From positions 1 to 45,079 of the forward strand of contig JAEEVA010000023.1 in assembly GCA_016286995.1 (NCBI GenBank): a stretch of 45,079 nt of DNA, written 5' to 3'. The notes beneath the pieces were generated by a model. The model was not told where the DNA came from, searched no databases, and saw only the letters and a list, made by a program, of their open reading frames with translations. A program made the position numbers and the translations under genes. This document shows positions 25,339 through 31,761 of the stretch, in pieces. Source of the stretch: Prevotella sp. Lineage in GTDB: Bacteria; Bacteroidota; Bacteroidia; Bacteroidales; Bacteroidaceae. Positions within the stretch are counted from its first letter, which is position 1. Each line of letters starts with the position of its first letter.

Positions 25339-25863
25339 GTGTTTCGTAGAAAGCGCAGGGAAGTACCCGAACTCAACACGACATCGACAGCCGACATTTC
25401 ATTCATGCTGTTGGTGTTTTTCCTGGTCACATCGTCTATGGACAGTGACAAGGGACTGGGTCGTAAGTTGCCTCCTATCGATGAACAGCAACAGGAACAG
25501 GTGGACATTCACCAGAGTGATGTGCTGCAAATAAGGATTGATGCCAATGATGCCTTGTTTTGCAACGACCAGGCCGTTACTCTCCAGCAACTTCAACAAG
25601 AGGTGGAGTCGTTTGTGGCTTCCCGCCAGACCGACCGGCATATCATTGCTGTACAGACCGACAGCAAGACCAGCTATAATGCGTATTTCGAGATGCAGAA
25701 TGCCGTCGTGGCAGCCTACCGCTCTTTACGGGAAAAAATGGCGCAGACGCGCTACCATCATCCCTTCAGTCAGTGTACGGATGCTCAGCGTGCAGCCATC
25801 ATGGAGCGTTATCCCCAGCGTATTACGGAAGGGGTAAATGGTAATAGTGAAAAGGTAAAATAG
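25339..25863 (+). CDS. exbD: ExbD/TolR family biopolymer transport protein (first copy)
   Basis: A 174-residue single-pass protein with a short basic cytoplasmic N-terminus. The family motif is VPELNTTSTADISFMLLVFF, with the conserved membrane-buried aspartate (ADIS) that relays protons. A periplasmic domain follows. Translation probably starts at GTG 25339 (MFRRKRREV), 3 bases after the small protein stop; no ATG fits. The 3' end contains GGTAAATGGTAA-like words up to the stop, as at several junctions here. Confidence 0.88.
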   Translation: MFRRKRREVPELNTTSTADISFMLLVFFLVTSSMDSDKGLGRKLPPIDEQQQEQVDIHQSDVLQIRIDANDALFCNDQAVTLQQLQQEVESFVASRQTDRHIIAVQTDSKTSYNAYFEMQNAVVAAYRSLREKMAQTRYHHPFSQCTDAQRAAIMERYPQRITEGVNGNSEKVK

Positions 25864-26334
25864 ATGAGTAGGTTCCGAAATAGACAAAAGCGTGAGTTGC
25901 CAGGATTGAACTTGGCAGCTATGCCCGATCTTATCTTCACGGTTCTCTTCTTCTTCATGATTGTCACCCACATGCGACAGGTCAGTCCGCAAGTACAACA
26001 TGTAGTGCCGCAGGGTACGGAACTGGAGAAGAGTAACCGCAGGGGACTTGTCTATATCTTCATCGGCAAACCCGTTGATGGTCATGGAAAAGTGGTATCC
26101 AACGAGTCTCGTATCCAACTGAATGACCGTTATGTCACTGTGGACCAGCTGGATGACGAAATACAAAAGGAACGTGACAAGATGTCTGAGGATGCCCGCC
26201 AGCACATGGTTGTCAGCATCCGTGCTGACCGTCAGACACCGATGGGCGTCATCAACGACGTCAAACAGGCTCTACGGCGTGCCGGTGCCTTGAACATCAA
26301 CTACTCTGCTACGCAGGGCAGAATTAAGAAGTAA
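25864..26334 (+). CDS. exbD: ExbD/TolR family biopolymer transport protein (second copy)
   Basis: A 156-residue protein starting MSRFRNRQKRELPGLNLAAM, with PGLNLAAMPDLIFTVLFFFM as its membrane segment; the proton-relay aspartate is in MPDLI. The periplasmic part includes VVSIRADRQTPMGVINDVKQ, the typical end of ExbD domains (xADxxxxYGxVxxV). It follows the first ExbD with no gap (TAGATG). Two different ExbD copies after one ExbB is a usual Bacteroidetes layout. The final KK-stop is already within a 45-bp tandem repeat. Confidence 0.9.
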   Translation: MSRFRNRQKRELPGLNLAAMPDLIFTVLFFFMIVTHMRQVSPQVQHVVPQGTELEKSNRRGLVYIFIGKPVDGHGKVVSNESRIQLNDRYVTVDQLDDEIQKERDKMSEDARQHMVVSIRADRQTPMGVINDVKQALRRAGALNINYSATQGRIKK

Positions 26335-26435
26335 GATGTAAGAATTAAGAGGTATTGCCTGACGGCAAGTAAGAAGTAAGATGTAAGAATTAAGAGGTAT
26401 TGCCTGACGGCAAGTAAGAAGTAAAATGTATGAAG
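26325..26435. repeat. 45-bp tandem repeat after the second exbD
   Basis: Two full copies and a partial third with a 45-base period (starts at 26325, 26370 and 26415). Each unit has TAAGAAGTAAGATGTAAG and a small perfect hairpin TTGCC-TGAC-GGCAA. It occupies the exbD/folA convergent gap of 107 bases. Confidence 0.85.
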
Positions 26436-26441
26436 TAAGAG

Positions 26442-26924
26442 TTAAACCCTGACGTAGTCTACGAAGGCATAGTTGAAAGCATGACGCTCATCCTTGGGAT
26501 GGGCTTCTTTTTTGTCAATGCGCCAACCCTCGCTGTAGTCGGGGAAGAAGGTGTCTGCCTCTGACGGTGTGTCGTCGACTTCGGTCAGACACAGACGGTC
26601 GGCCTTGTCAATGAACTGGCGGTAGATGCTGGCACCACCGATGATATAGATGTCCTCGTCGGGCTTGCAGGTGATAAGGAATTCGTCCCACGAGGCAAAA
26701 CATTCACAGCCAGGCAATTCCTTCGTAGAACGGGTCAGTACACAGTTTCTGCGGTTAGGCAGTGCTCCCTTTGGCAGACTCTTGTAGGTGTTCAGCCCCA
26801 TTACAATAGTATGACCTGTGGTCAGCGCCTTGAACCGTTTCAGGTCGTTGGGCAACCAGTAGATGAGCTTATTCTCGAAACCAATGGCCCTGTTCCTGGC
26901 CACTGCAGCAATGATGGTAATCAT
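26442..26924 (-). CDS. folA: Dihydrofolate reductase
   Basis: DHFR regenerates tetrahydrofolate using NADPH, needed because ThyA (next gene) oxidises it. The roughly 160-residue protein shows MITIIAAVARNRAIGFENKL, the PNDLKRFKALTTGHTIVMGL region with the cofactor motif, SLPKGALPNRRNCVLTRS, and IYIIGGASIYRQFIDKADRL. The start at 26924 fits the family; three codons further upstream lie in the repeat. It is separated from thyA by 30 bases made of AATTCTC words. Confidence 0.95.
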   Translation of the reverse strand: MITIIAAVARNRAIGFENKLIYWLPNDLKRFKALTTGHTIVMGLNTYKSLPKGALPNRRNCVLTRSTKELPGCECFASWDEFLITCKPDEDIYIIGGASIYRQFIDKADRLCLTEVDDTPSEADTFFPDYSEGWRIDKKEAHPKDERHAFNYAFVDYVRV

Positions 26925-26956
26925 AATTCTCAATTCTCAATTCTCAATTTTCAATT
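26925..26956. repeat. AATTCTCAATTCTCAATT tandem repeat between thyA and folA
   Basis: Four copies of a seven-base word (AATTCTC) plus a variant fill the 30-base gap exactly, reaching into the thyA stop codon. Confidence 0.85.
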
Positions 26957-27770
26957 ACACCGAAACTTCGGCCTTGATGTGTGGCCAAGGGTCATAGCCC
27001 TCTAACTCGAAGTCTTCAAATTGAAAGTCGAAGATGCTCTTCACGTCAGGATTAATCTTCATCGTGGGCAAGGGACGGGGTTCACGAGTGAGCTGTAACT
27101 TTGCTTGTTCCAGATGGTTCAGGTAGAGATGCGTGTCTCCCGTAGTGTGGATGAAGTCGCCAACCTTGAAGCCTGTCACCTGGGCCATCATCTGCAATAG
27201 CAGGGCATACGAGGCGATGTTAAACGGCACCCCTAAGAAGGTGTCGGCACTGCGCTGATAGAGTTGCAGCGACAGTCGTCCCTGGCCATCAGGGCCGTCA
27301 GGATAGTCGACATAAAACTGGAAAATGGTGTGACACGGGGGCAGTGCCATCTTGTTGACTTCGGCGACATTCCACGCAGAGACTATCATGCGGCGTGAGT
27401 TGGGATTGGTTTTCAGCTGGTCTACTACATATTGTATCTGGTCGATGACACCACCGTTGTAGTCTGGCCATGCACGCCATTGGTGACCATAGACGGGACC
27501 TAGTTCGCCGTTCTCGTCGGCCCATTCGTTCCAGATACGTACGCCATGCTCCTGTAGGTATTTCACGTTGGTGTCGCCCTGCAGGAACCACAACAGTTCA
27601 TAGATGATGGACTTCAGGTGCAGCTTTTTGGTTGTCAGCAAGGGAAAGCCCTCGCTGAGCGGATAACGGCTCTGTGTGCCGAAAATGCTGATGGTGCCCG
27701 TTCCTGTACGGTCACCCTTCACCGTTCCTTCTTTGAGGATACGGTCAAGTATGTCTAAGTATTGCTTCAT
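26955..27770 (-). CDS. thyA: Thymidylate synthase
   Basis: ThyA methylates dUMP to dTMP with methylene-tetrahydrofolate. Landmarks: [19 protein letters not shown] near the N-terminus, [20 protein letters not shown], the catalytic cysteine in [34 protein letters not shown] and [19 protein letters not shown]. At 271 residues it is close to the E. coli enzyme. The start [16 protein letters not shown] at 27770 overlaps the end of the RNA methyltransferase gene by 26 bases. Confidence 0.97.
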   Translation of the reverse strand: MKQYLDILDRILKEGTVKGDRTGTGTISIFGTQSRYPLSEGFPLLTTKKLHLKSIIYELLWFLQGDTNVKYLQEHGVRIWNEWADENGELGPVYGHQWRAWPDYNGGVIDQIQYVVDQLKTNPNSRRMIVSAWNVAEVNKMALPPCHTIFQFYVDYPDGPDGQGRLSLQLYQRSADTFLGVPFNIASYALLLQMMAQVTGFKVGDFIHTTGDTHLYLNHLEQAKLQLTREPRPLPTMKINPDVKSIFDFQFEDFELEGYDPWPHIKAEVSV

Positions 27771-29058
27771 ATTCAGTGGGTATATGTGTTGTCTTGATTC
27801 GCCATGCTTTGGGATAGAGGTTGTTGGCACGTGTGCCGATGTTCTTCACCATTCCTAAGGGATGTCCTTGAAAAGTGACCGCAACCTCACCGCGTGGCGT
27901 GTTTTCTGGTAGTATGAGCGCCTCTCCGCGAAGATAGCTAATAGCTTGATAATAAGTAAGTTCGTGCTGCACGGCTTGTTGCGGAATCCTGCAGTATTCC
28001 TGTAGATGCTTTACAGTGTTGTTGTGGATGCTGCACAGCTTTCCTGTAGATACTTTACAACTTTGTTGTGGATGCTTTACAACTTTGTTGTGGATATTGT
28101 ACAATACTTCTGTAGATGGTTTACAGCATTGCTGTAGATGCTCTACAGTGTGCTGACGCCCTTTTCTTAGCACGCAAATGAATAATCCTTCACCGCGCGA
28201 GATGCCAGGAATGAAACGGTAGACGGGCTCGTTGAAGCCTTCGAGCAGTGAACCCGTGATGTTCCATTCGGGCTTCACCTCGATGGGCAGCACCTCAGCA
28301 TCGGGGAACGTTTCCAGCATCCAGCGGATGTTTTCCTCGTTCTCTTTTATATTAAAGGTACACGTACTATATATAAAAAGACCGCCGGCATTCAGACATG
28401 GCCAGGCATCGCTGACAATGTCGCGTTGCAGACGCCAGCATTTCTCTACATTCTGCGGACTCCATTCACGGATGGTGGTCTCGTCCTTGCGGAACATGCC
28501 TTCTCCGGAGCAGGGCACGTCGCAGAGAATGACGTCGAACTTCATTTTCGACGCACGATAGTCCTTGGGATAGGCGTTGGTGACGACATGATTCGGGTAG
28601 CCCCACTTGGTGACGTTTTCTAATAGGATGTTGGCGCGATTGTGGATGGGCTCGTTGGAATAGAGCACGCAGTCGTCGGGCAGGGCAGCACGCAATAGCG
28701 TCGACTTTCCGCCAGGTGCCGCACACATATCCAGCACGTTTTTTACACAATAGGGTCGGTTCCGCTGTGTAAAAATAGTGTCGAGGAACATCGAGGCAGC
28801 CTCCTGCACGTAGTAGCAGCCAGCGTGGAACAAGGGATCCATGGTGAAATTCGGACGTTGCTTCAGGTAAAAGGCATTACGGCACCAGGGTACAGGCTCT
28901 GCATCTGCCACCTTCCATCTGTCCTCTTCTATCTTCATCGGATTCAGACGGATGCTGACAGGTGGTTCTTCCTCGAACGACTTCAGGTATCGTTCGAAGC
29001 GCTCCTCACCCATCAGTTGACGCGTGTATTCACTGAATGCCGCAGGTAAATTTGCCAT
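27745..29058 (-). CDS. NSUN/RsmF-type RNA cytosine-C5 methyltransferase with a repeat-encoded linker
   Basis: A 437-residue SAM-dependent m5C methyltransferase of the NOL1/NOP2/Fmu family, probably acting on 16S rRNA or tRNA. Motifs in order: [22 protein letters not shown], the SAM loop [15 protein letters not shown] near residue 113, [16 protein letters not shown] near 180 and [17 protein letters not shown] with the catalytic cysteine. After [10 protein letters not shown], residues 304-365 are encoded by eight or nine copies of a 22-base repeat (27964-28147). A C-terminal PUA-like domain ([32 protein letters not shown]) follows. The ATG is only 7 bases after its -7 box, so the message may be leaderless. 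Confidence 0.9.
   Translation of the reverse strand: MANLPAAFSEYTRQLMGEERFERYLKSFEEEPPVSIRLNPMKIEEDRWKVADAEPVPWCRNAFYLKQRPNFTMDPLFHAGCYYVQEAASMFLDTIFTQRNRPYCVKNVLDMCAAPGGKSTLLRAALPDDCVLYSNEPIHNRANILLENVTKWGYPNHVVTNAYPKDYRASKMKFDVILCDVPCSGEGMFRKDETTIREWSPQNVEKCWRLQRDIVSDAWPCLNAGGLFIYSTCTFNIKENEENIRWMLETFPDAEVLPIEVKPEWNITGSLLEGFNEPVYRFIPGISRGEGLFICVLRKGRQHTVEHLQQCCKPSTEVLYNIHNKVVKHPQQSCKVSTGKLCSIHNNTVKHLQEYCRIPQQAVQHELTYYQAISYLRGEALILPENTPRGEVAVTFQGHPLGMVKNIGTRANNLYPKAWRIKTTHIPTEYEAILRHT
27964..28147 (-). repeat. 22-bp palindromic tandem repeat inside the RNA methyltransferase gene
   Basis: Seven clear and one or two decayed copies with an exact 22-base period, unit core TGTAAAGCATCTACA (near-palindrome; the first copy TGTAGAGCATCTACA is perfect). 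22 is not a multiple of three, so the reading frame advances through the unit and the peptide repeats every 22 residues: [20 protein letters not shown] and similar. No stop occurs in the reading used. Confidence 0.92.
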
Positions 29059-29062
29059 TTCG

Positions 29063-29097
29063 TTTGCAAAGATACAATTTTTTTCCTACCTTTGCAA
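29063..29097. promoter_or_regulatory. Interlocked divergent promoters of the RNA methyltransferase and head-GIN genes
   Basis: Plus strand: TTTG 29063-29066, 20 bases, TACCTTTGC 29087-29095. Minus strand: TTG 29095-29097, 20 bases, TATCTTTGC 29066-29074. Each -33 element touches or lies within the -7 element of the opposite promoter. Confidence 0.75.
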
Positions 29098-29154
29098 CTA
29101 ATTGCTGATTTATTACGTCTAACGGATAAAAAGAAACAAAAAAAAGATGCAGTT

Positions 29155-29862
29155 ATGAAAAAGGTTTTATTATTATCAGTGGCGGTTCTGGGAATGTTGA
29201 CTTCCTGTTCATGTAATGGTTTGAAGGTGCATTACTCCAAAACGGAACCCCAGGCAATGCATGAACGCGATTTGAAAGGCTTTGAACGCATAGAACAGTT
29301 AGGTTCGTTAGATGTGAAGTATCAACAGGCTGACTCGTTCTCAGTGCGTGTTGAGGCTCCCTTAAAAGTTCTCAACGACGTAGAAACCTTTGTGATAGAC
29401 AACAAACTGGTGGTCAGGATGAAGGGTGAAGGTGATATTATTAACTTTGGAGTGTCTGACGCAGATAACGTGACGGTCCATGTGACTTCTCCCGATTTCC
29501 TCGGCATTGAGCTGAAGGGTTCTGGAGACTTCGAGAGTAACGGTCTCGTAGATACTGACAACCTCGAGATTACGTTGAACGGCTCTGGCGACATCAAGTT
29601 TGAAGACATCATCTGCGACCGCATCAATGTGTCACTCGTAGGTTCTGGCGATGTGGATGTAAGAAACGTGAAGACATTGTGGGCTGGCGTGCAGGTTGTC
29701 GGTTCTGGCGACATTAAGATGCAGCTTGACAATTCTGGTGCTGTTGAGGCCAATCTGACAGGTTCTGGCGACATCACGCTCTCAGGCAAAGTCAAGGACT
29801 ATAAGTATAATGTACGTGGTTCTGGAGACATGAATGTAAACAAATTGATAATTGACAATTGA
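29155..29862 (+). CDS. Head-GIN (DUF2807) domain lipoprotein
   Basis: A 235-residue predicted lipoprotein, signal MKKVLLLSVAVLGMLTSC with lipobox Cys18. The body is a DUF2807 parallel beta-helix: GSGD recurs six times about every 20 residues (GSGDFESNGL, GSGDIKFEDI, GSGDVDVRNV, GSGDIKMQLD, GSGDITLSGK, GSGDMNVNKL), seen in DNA as repeated GGTTCTGGCGACAT. The family is often next to PspC and sigma factors in Bacteroidetes and is thought to act at the cell envelope. The start at 29155 gives a proper signal peptide. The last five residues and stop (LIIDN-stop) are encoded by the AATTGA repeat. Confidence 0.88.
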   Translation: MKKVLLLSVAVLGMLTSCSCNGLKVHYSKTEPQAMHERDLKGFERIEQLGSLDVKYQQADSFSVRVEAPLKVLNDVETFVIDNKLVVRMKGEGDIINFGVSDADNVTVHVTSPDFLGIELKGSGDFESNGLVDTDNLEITLNGSGDIKFEDIICDRINVSLVGSGDVDVRNVKTLWAGVQVVGSGDIKMQLDNSGAVEANLTGSGDITLSGKVKDYKYNVRGSGDMNVNKLIIDN

Positions 29863-29885
29863 TAATTGACAATTGATAAATTGGA
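29842..29885. repeat. AATTGATAATTGAC tandem repeat at the end of the head-GIN gene
   Basis: Five AATTGATAATTGAC-like iterations cross the stop codon (29860-29862) and fill most of the 38-base gap to the next gene. Confidence 0.85.
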
Positions 29886-29900
29886 CAAAACAATACGACT

Positions 29901-30596
29901 ATGAAGAAAGTACTGATAACATTGGCAATGCTGCTGACGCTCGGAATGGGTGTTCAGGCAGCTGCTCAGAAACACCGTCACACACCGCAGCCTCCGACTG
30001 AACTGGTGGATTCAACCAACAAGGATGCCGTTGAGGTTTATTCCGATACCACGAGTACGGATACGGCAGTGACGAAACACAAGGGAAAGGTCACCGTCAC
30101 TTATCCGACCTCTCCCTGGAGTAGTAATACGACAACTTATGAGGTTGACGACGAAGACTTCGGAAGCGTGATACGCAATGCCTTCAGTGGCATGCGAGGC
30201 AAGGATCTGGCAGGCATCATCATGGTACTGGGTGTACTGCTCATCATCTTCGTGCTGGCTCCCGTATTGATTATCATCGTGCTGTTCTACTTTATCAACA
30301 AGAACCGCAAGCAGAAGATGAAGCTCGCACAGATGGCTATGCAGCAGGGACAGCCCATTCCTGACCAGCTACTGGAAGACAAACCGTTAGACAGCGATGA
30401 CGAGTATCAGAAAGGCATGCGTCAGTGCTTTGTGGGTGTGGGACTCATGGTGTTCCTGGGCTATGCAGCCGGTAGTGTCGGCTTTGGCATCGGTGCCTTG
30501 GTGTTCTGCATTGGACTGGGTAAGGTGTTTGCCTCGCGTACAGCTCGCAGGAACAACGACAGAGATTTATATAAAAACGATAACGACAACATTTAA
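29901..30596 (+). CDS. DUF6249-like membrane protein
   Basis: A 231-residue protein with a signal peptide (MKKVLITLAMLLTLGMGVQA), a Thr/Ser-rich periplasmic region to about residue 95, then three hydrophobic segments: GIIMVLGVLLIIFVLAPVLI, CFVGVGLMVFLGYAAGSVG and GIGALVFCIGLGKVF. A cytoplasmic loop follows the first helix (NKNRKQKMKLAQMAMQQGQP). It resembles DUF6249-type proteins found beside PspC and sigma factor genes. Function unknown; position in the operon suggests an envelope stress or signalling role (inference). Confidence 0.7.
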   Translation: MKKVLITLAMLLTLGMGVQAAAQKHRHTPQPPTELVDSTNKDAVEVYSDTTSTDTAVTKHKGKVTVTYPTSPWSSNTTTYEVDDEDFGSVIRNAFSGMRGKDLAGIIMVLGVLLIIFVLAPVLIIIVLFYFINKNRKQKMKLAQMAMQQGQPIPDQLLEDKPLDSDDEYQKGMRQCFVGVGLMVFLGYAAGSVGFGIGALVFCIGLGKVFASRTARRNNDRDLYKNDNDNI

Positions 30597-30608
30597 ACAA
30601 TAGAGATT

Positions 30609-30809
30609 ATGACTAAGAGATTATTTCGTAGCAACGACCGCGTGTTAGGCGGTGTTTGCGCAGGATTTGCAGAATATATGGACTTCGATCCGGTTGCAGT
30701 ACGTTTGGGCTATGCCGCTTTGACGCTGTTCACGGCCTTTGCTGGCATTCCTTTCTACATCGTGGCGTGGATCATCATTCCTGAAAAAAACGCTTTGACG
30801 CGACAGTAA
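30609..30809 (+). CDS. PspC domain protein
   Basis: A 66-residue membrane protein that is essentially one PspC domain: MTKRLFRSNDRVLGGVCAGF, AEYMDFDPVAVRLGYAALTL, and FYIVAWIIIPEK. PspC in enterobacteria senses inner-membrane stress; stand-alone PspC proteins in Bacteroidetes are less understood. It follows the DUF6249-like gene by 12 bases and its stop abuts the sigma factor ATG (TAAATG), so the genes are likely co-translated. Confidence 0.93.
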   Translation: MTKRLFRSNDRVLGGVCAGFAEYMDFDPVAVRLGYAALTLFTAFAGIPFYIVAWIIIPEKNALTRQ

Positions 30810-31415
30810 ATGGCTTCGCTCACTGACATCTCTCTCGTAGCACAGGTGGCTGTTTTCGGCAACAAACGGGCTTTCGACGAGCTCGTACGCCGATACCAGT
30901 CACCCGTGCGCAGGTTTTTCCTGCATCAGACATTGGGAGACAGTCAGTTGAGCGATGACCTGGCTCAGGACACGTTCATCAAGGCCTACATGAACATCTC
31001 GAAGTTCCGTGGCCTTTCCTCGTTTCAGACGTGGCTCATGCGTATAGCCTACAACGTGTTCTACGACCACCATCGAAAGAAGAATGTTGAATGTGGAATG
31101 TTGAATGAGGAATGGTCGGCTATACCGATGAAAGATGATCAATTGAGAATTCATCATTCTACGTCGCAGCAAAGCGAGAAAAATTCCTCAATCGTCACTC
31201 AACACTCTTCACTCAAAATGGACCTCTATGCCGCCTTAGCTCTGTTGAAGCCTGACGAGCGGACGTGCATCACCTTGCAACTCATTGACGGCTACGACAT
31301 TGCAGGCATTACCAAGATTACAGGCCTCAAAGAGGGAACGGTGAAGTCTCACCTGTCCAGAGGCAAAGAGAAATTAGCTAACTATTTAAGAAAGAATGGA
31401 TATGATGGAAGATAA
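30810..31415 (+). CDS. ECF-type RNA polymerase sigma factor with an enlarged repeat-derived linker
   Basis: A 201-residue sigma-70 family factor. Region 2 spans about residues 20-90 (AFDELVRRYQSPVRRFFLHQ, DLAQDTFIKAYMNI, FQTWLMRIAYNVFYDHHRKK). Region 4 spans residues 137-198 (DLYAALALLKPDERTCITL, GYDIAGITKITGLKEGTVKS, HLSRGKEKLANYL). Between them residues 90-136 are encoded by DNA of repeated words (GAATGTTGAATG, CAATTGAGAATTC, CTCAACACTCTTCACTC), so the linker looks like a translated spacer repeat. The operon may be under the factor's own control; no second promoter was found. Confidence 0.92.
   Translation: MASLTDISLVAQVAVFGNKRAFDELVRRYQSPVRRFFLHQTLGDSQLSDDLAQDTFIKAYMNISKFRGLSSFQTWLMRIAYNVFYDHHRKKNVECGMLNEEWSAIPMKDDQLRIHHSTSQQSEKNSSIVTQHSSLKMDLYAALALLKPDERTCITLQLIDGYDIAGITKITGLKEGTVKSHLSRGKEKLANYLRKNGYDGR
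31079..31217 (+). repeat. Intragenic spacer-like words in the sigma factor linker
   Basis: GAATGTTGAATGTGGAATG and ATCAATTGAGAATTCATC, then CAATCGTCACTCAACACTC: short imperfect reiterations in two orientations, confined to the segment between sigma regions 2 and 4. Confidence 0.6.
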
Positions 31416-31761
31416 CGAACGCTTGTTACAGCAGTTTTTCAGCGAGGCAGCCAGTCAGCAGATAGCCGACGATGGCTTCACAGAACGTGTGATGCAGCGC
31501 ATAGAGGCCACTCAGCCATCACTCAGCCCTCAGACTTCTATGTTCACACGTCTTTGGACGCCGTTCTGCATCACGGTCTTCGTGGTGTTGTTCATCGTCT
31601 TCCGTGGTTGGGAGTTGCTGGCCGTCCACTTCGAGGTCATGCTCCGCACGCTGTCCACACAGTCGTTTAGCGTCAACCTGCTGGCAGCGGCTGTCATACT
31701 GTTTGGTTTGCTTTTTGTCGGAGTAGGCGAGGTTATTTCTTCGGAAACAGTCCGTAAGTAG
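31396..31761 (+). CDS. DUF5056-like small membrane protein, possible anti-sigma partner
   Basis: A 121-residue protein overlapping the sigma gene by 20 bases (start 31396; ATGs at 31402 and 31405 are alternatives). A soluble N-terminal part (residues 1-50, LLQQFFSEAASQQIADDGFT then ERVMQRIE) precedes two membrane helices near 55-72 (FCITVFVVLFIVF) and 92-112 (NLLAAAVILFGLLFVGVGEV). The FxxRVMxxI-like pattern and location match DUF5056-type proteins encoded after ECF sigma genes in Bacteroides. A role as anti-sigma factor is inferred from position. Its last 29 bases overlap the convergent PorE-like gene. Confidence 0.7.
   Translation: MDMMEDNERLLQQFFSEAASQQIADDGFTERVMQRIEATQPSLSPQTSMFTRLWTPFCITVFVVLFIVFRGWELLAVHFEVMLRTLSTQSFSVNLLAAAVILFGLLFVGVGEVISSETVRK

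Noticed and set aside
27964..28147. Possible CRISPR array
   Set aside because: Units are contiguous 22-mers without spacers and lie inside a protein gene; no cas genes are nearby.
29322..29795. Minus-strand frame with repeated SPEP motifs opposite the head-GIN gene
   Set aside because: Antisense image of the GSGD-coding repeats; no independent support.
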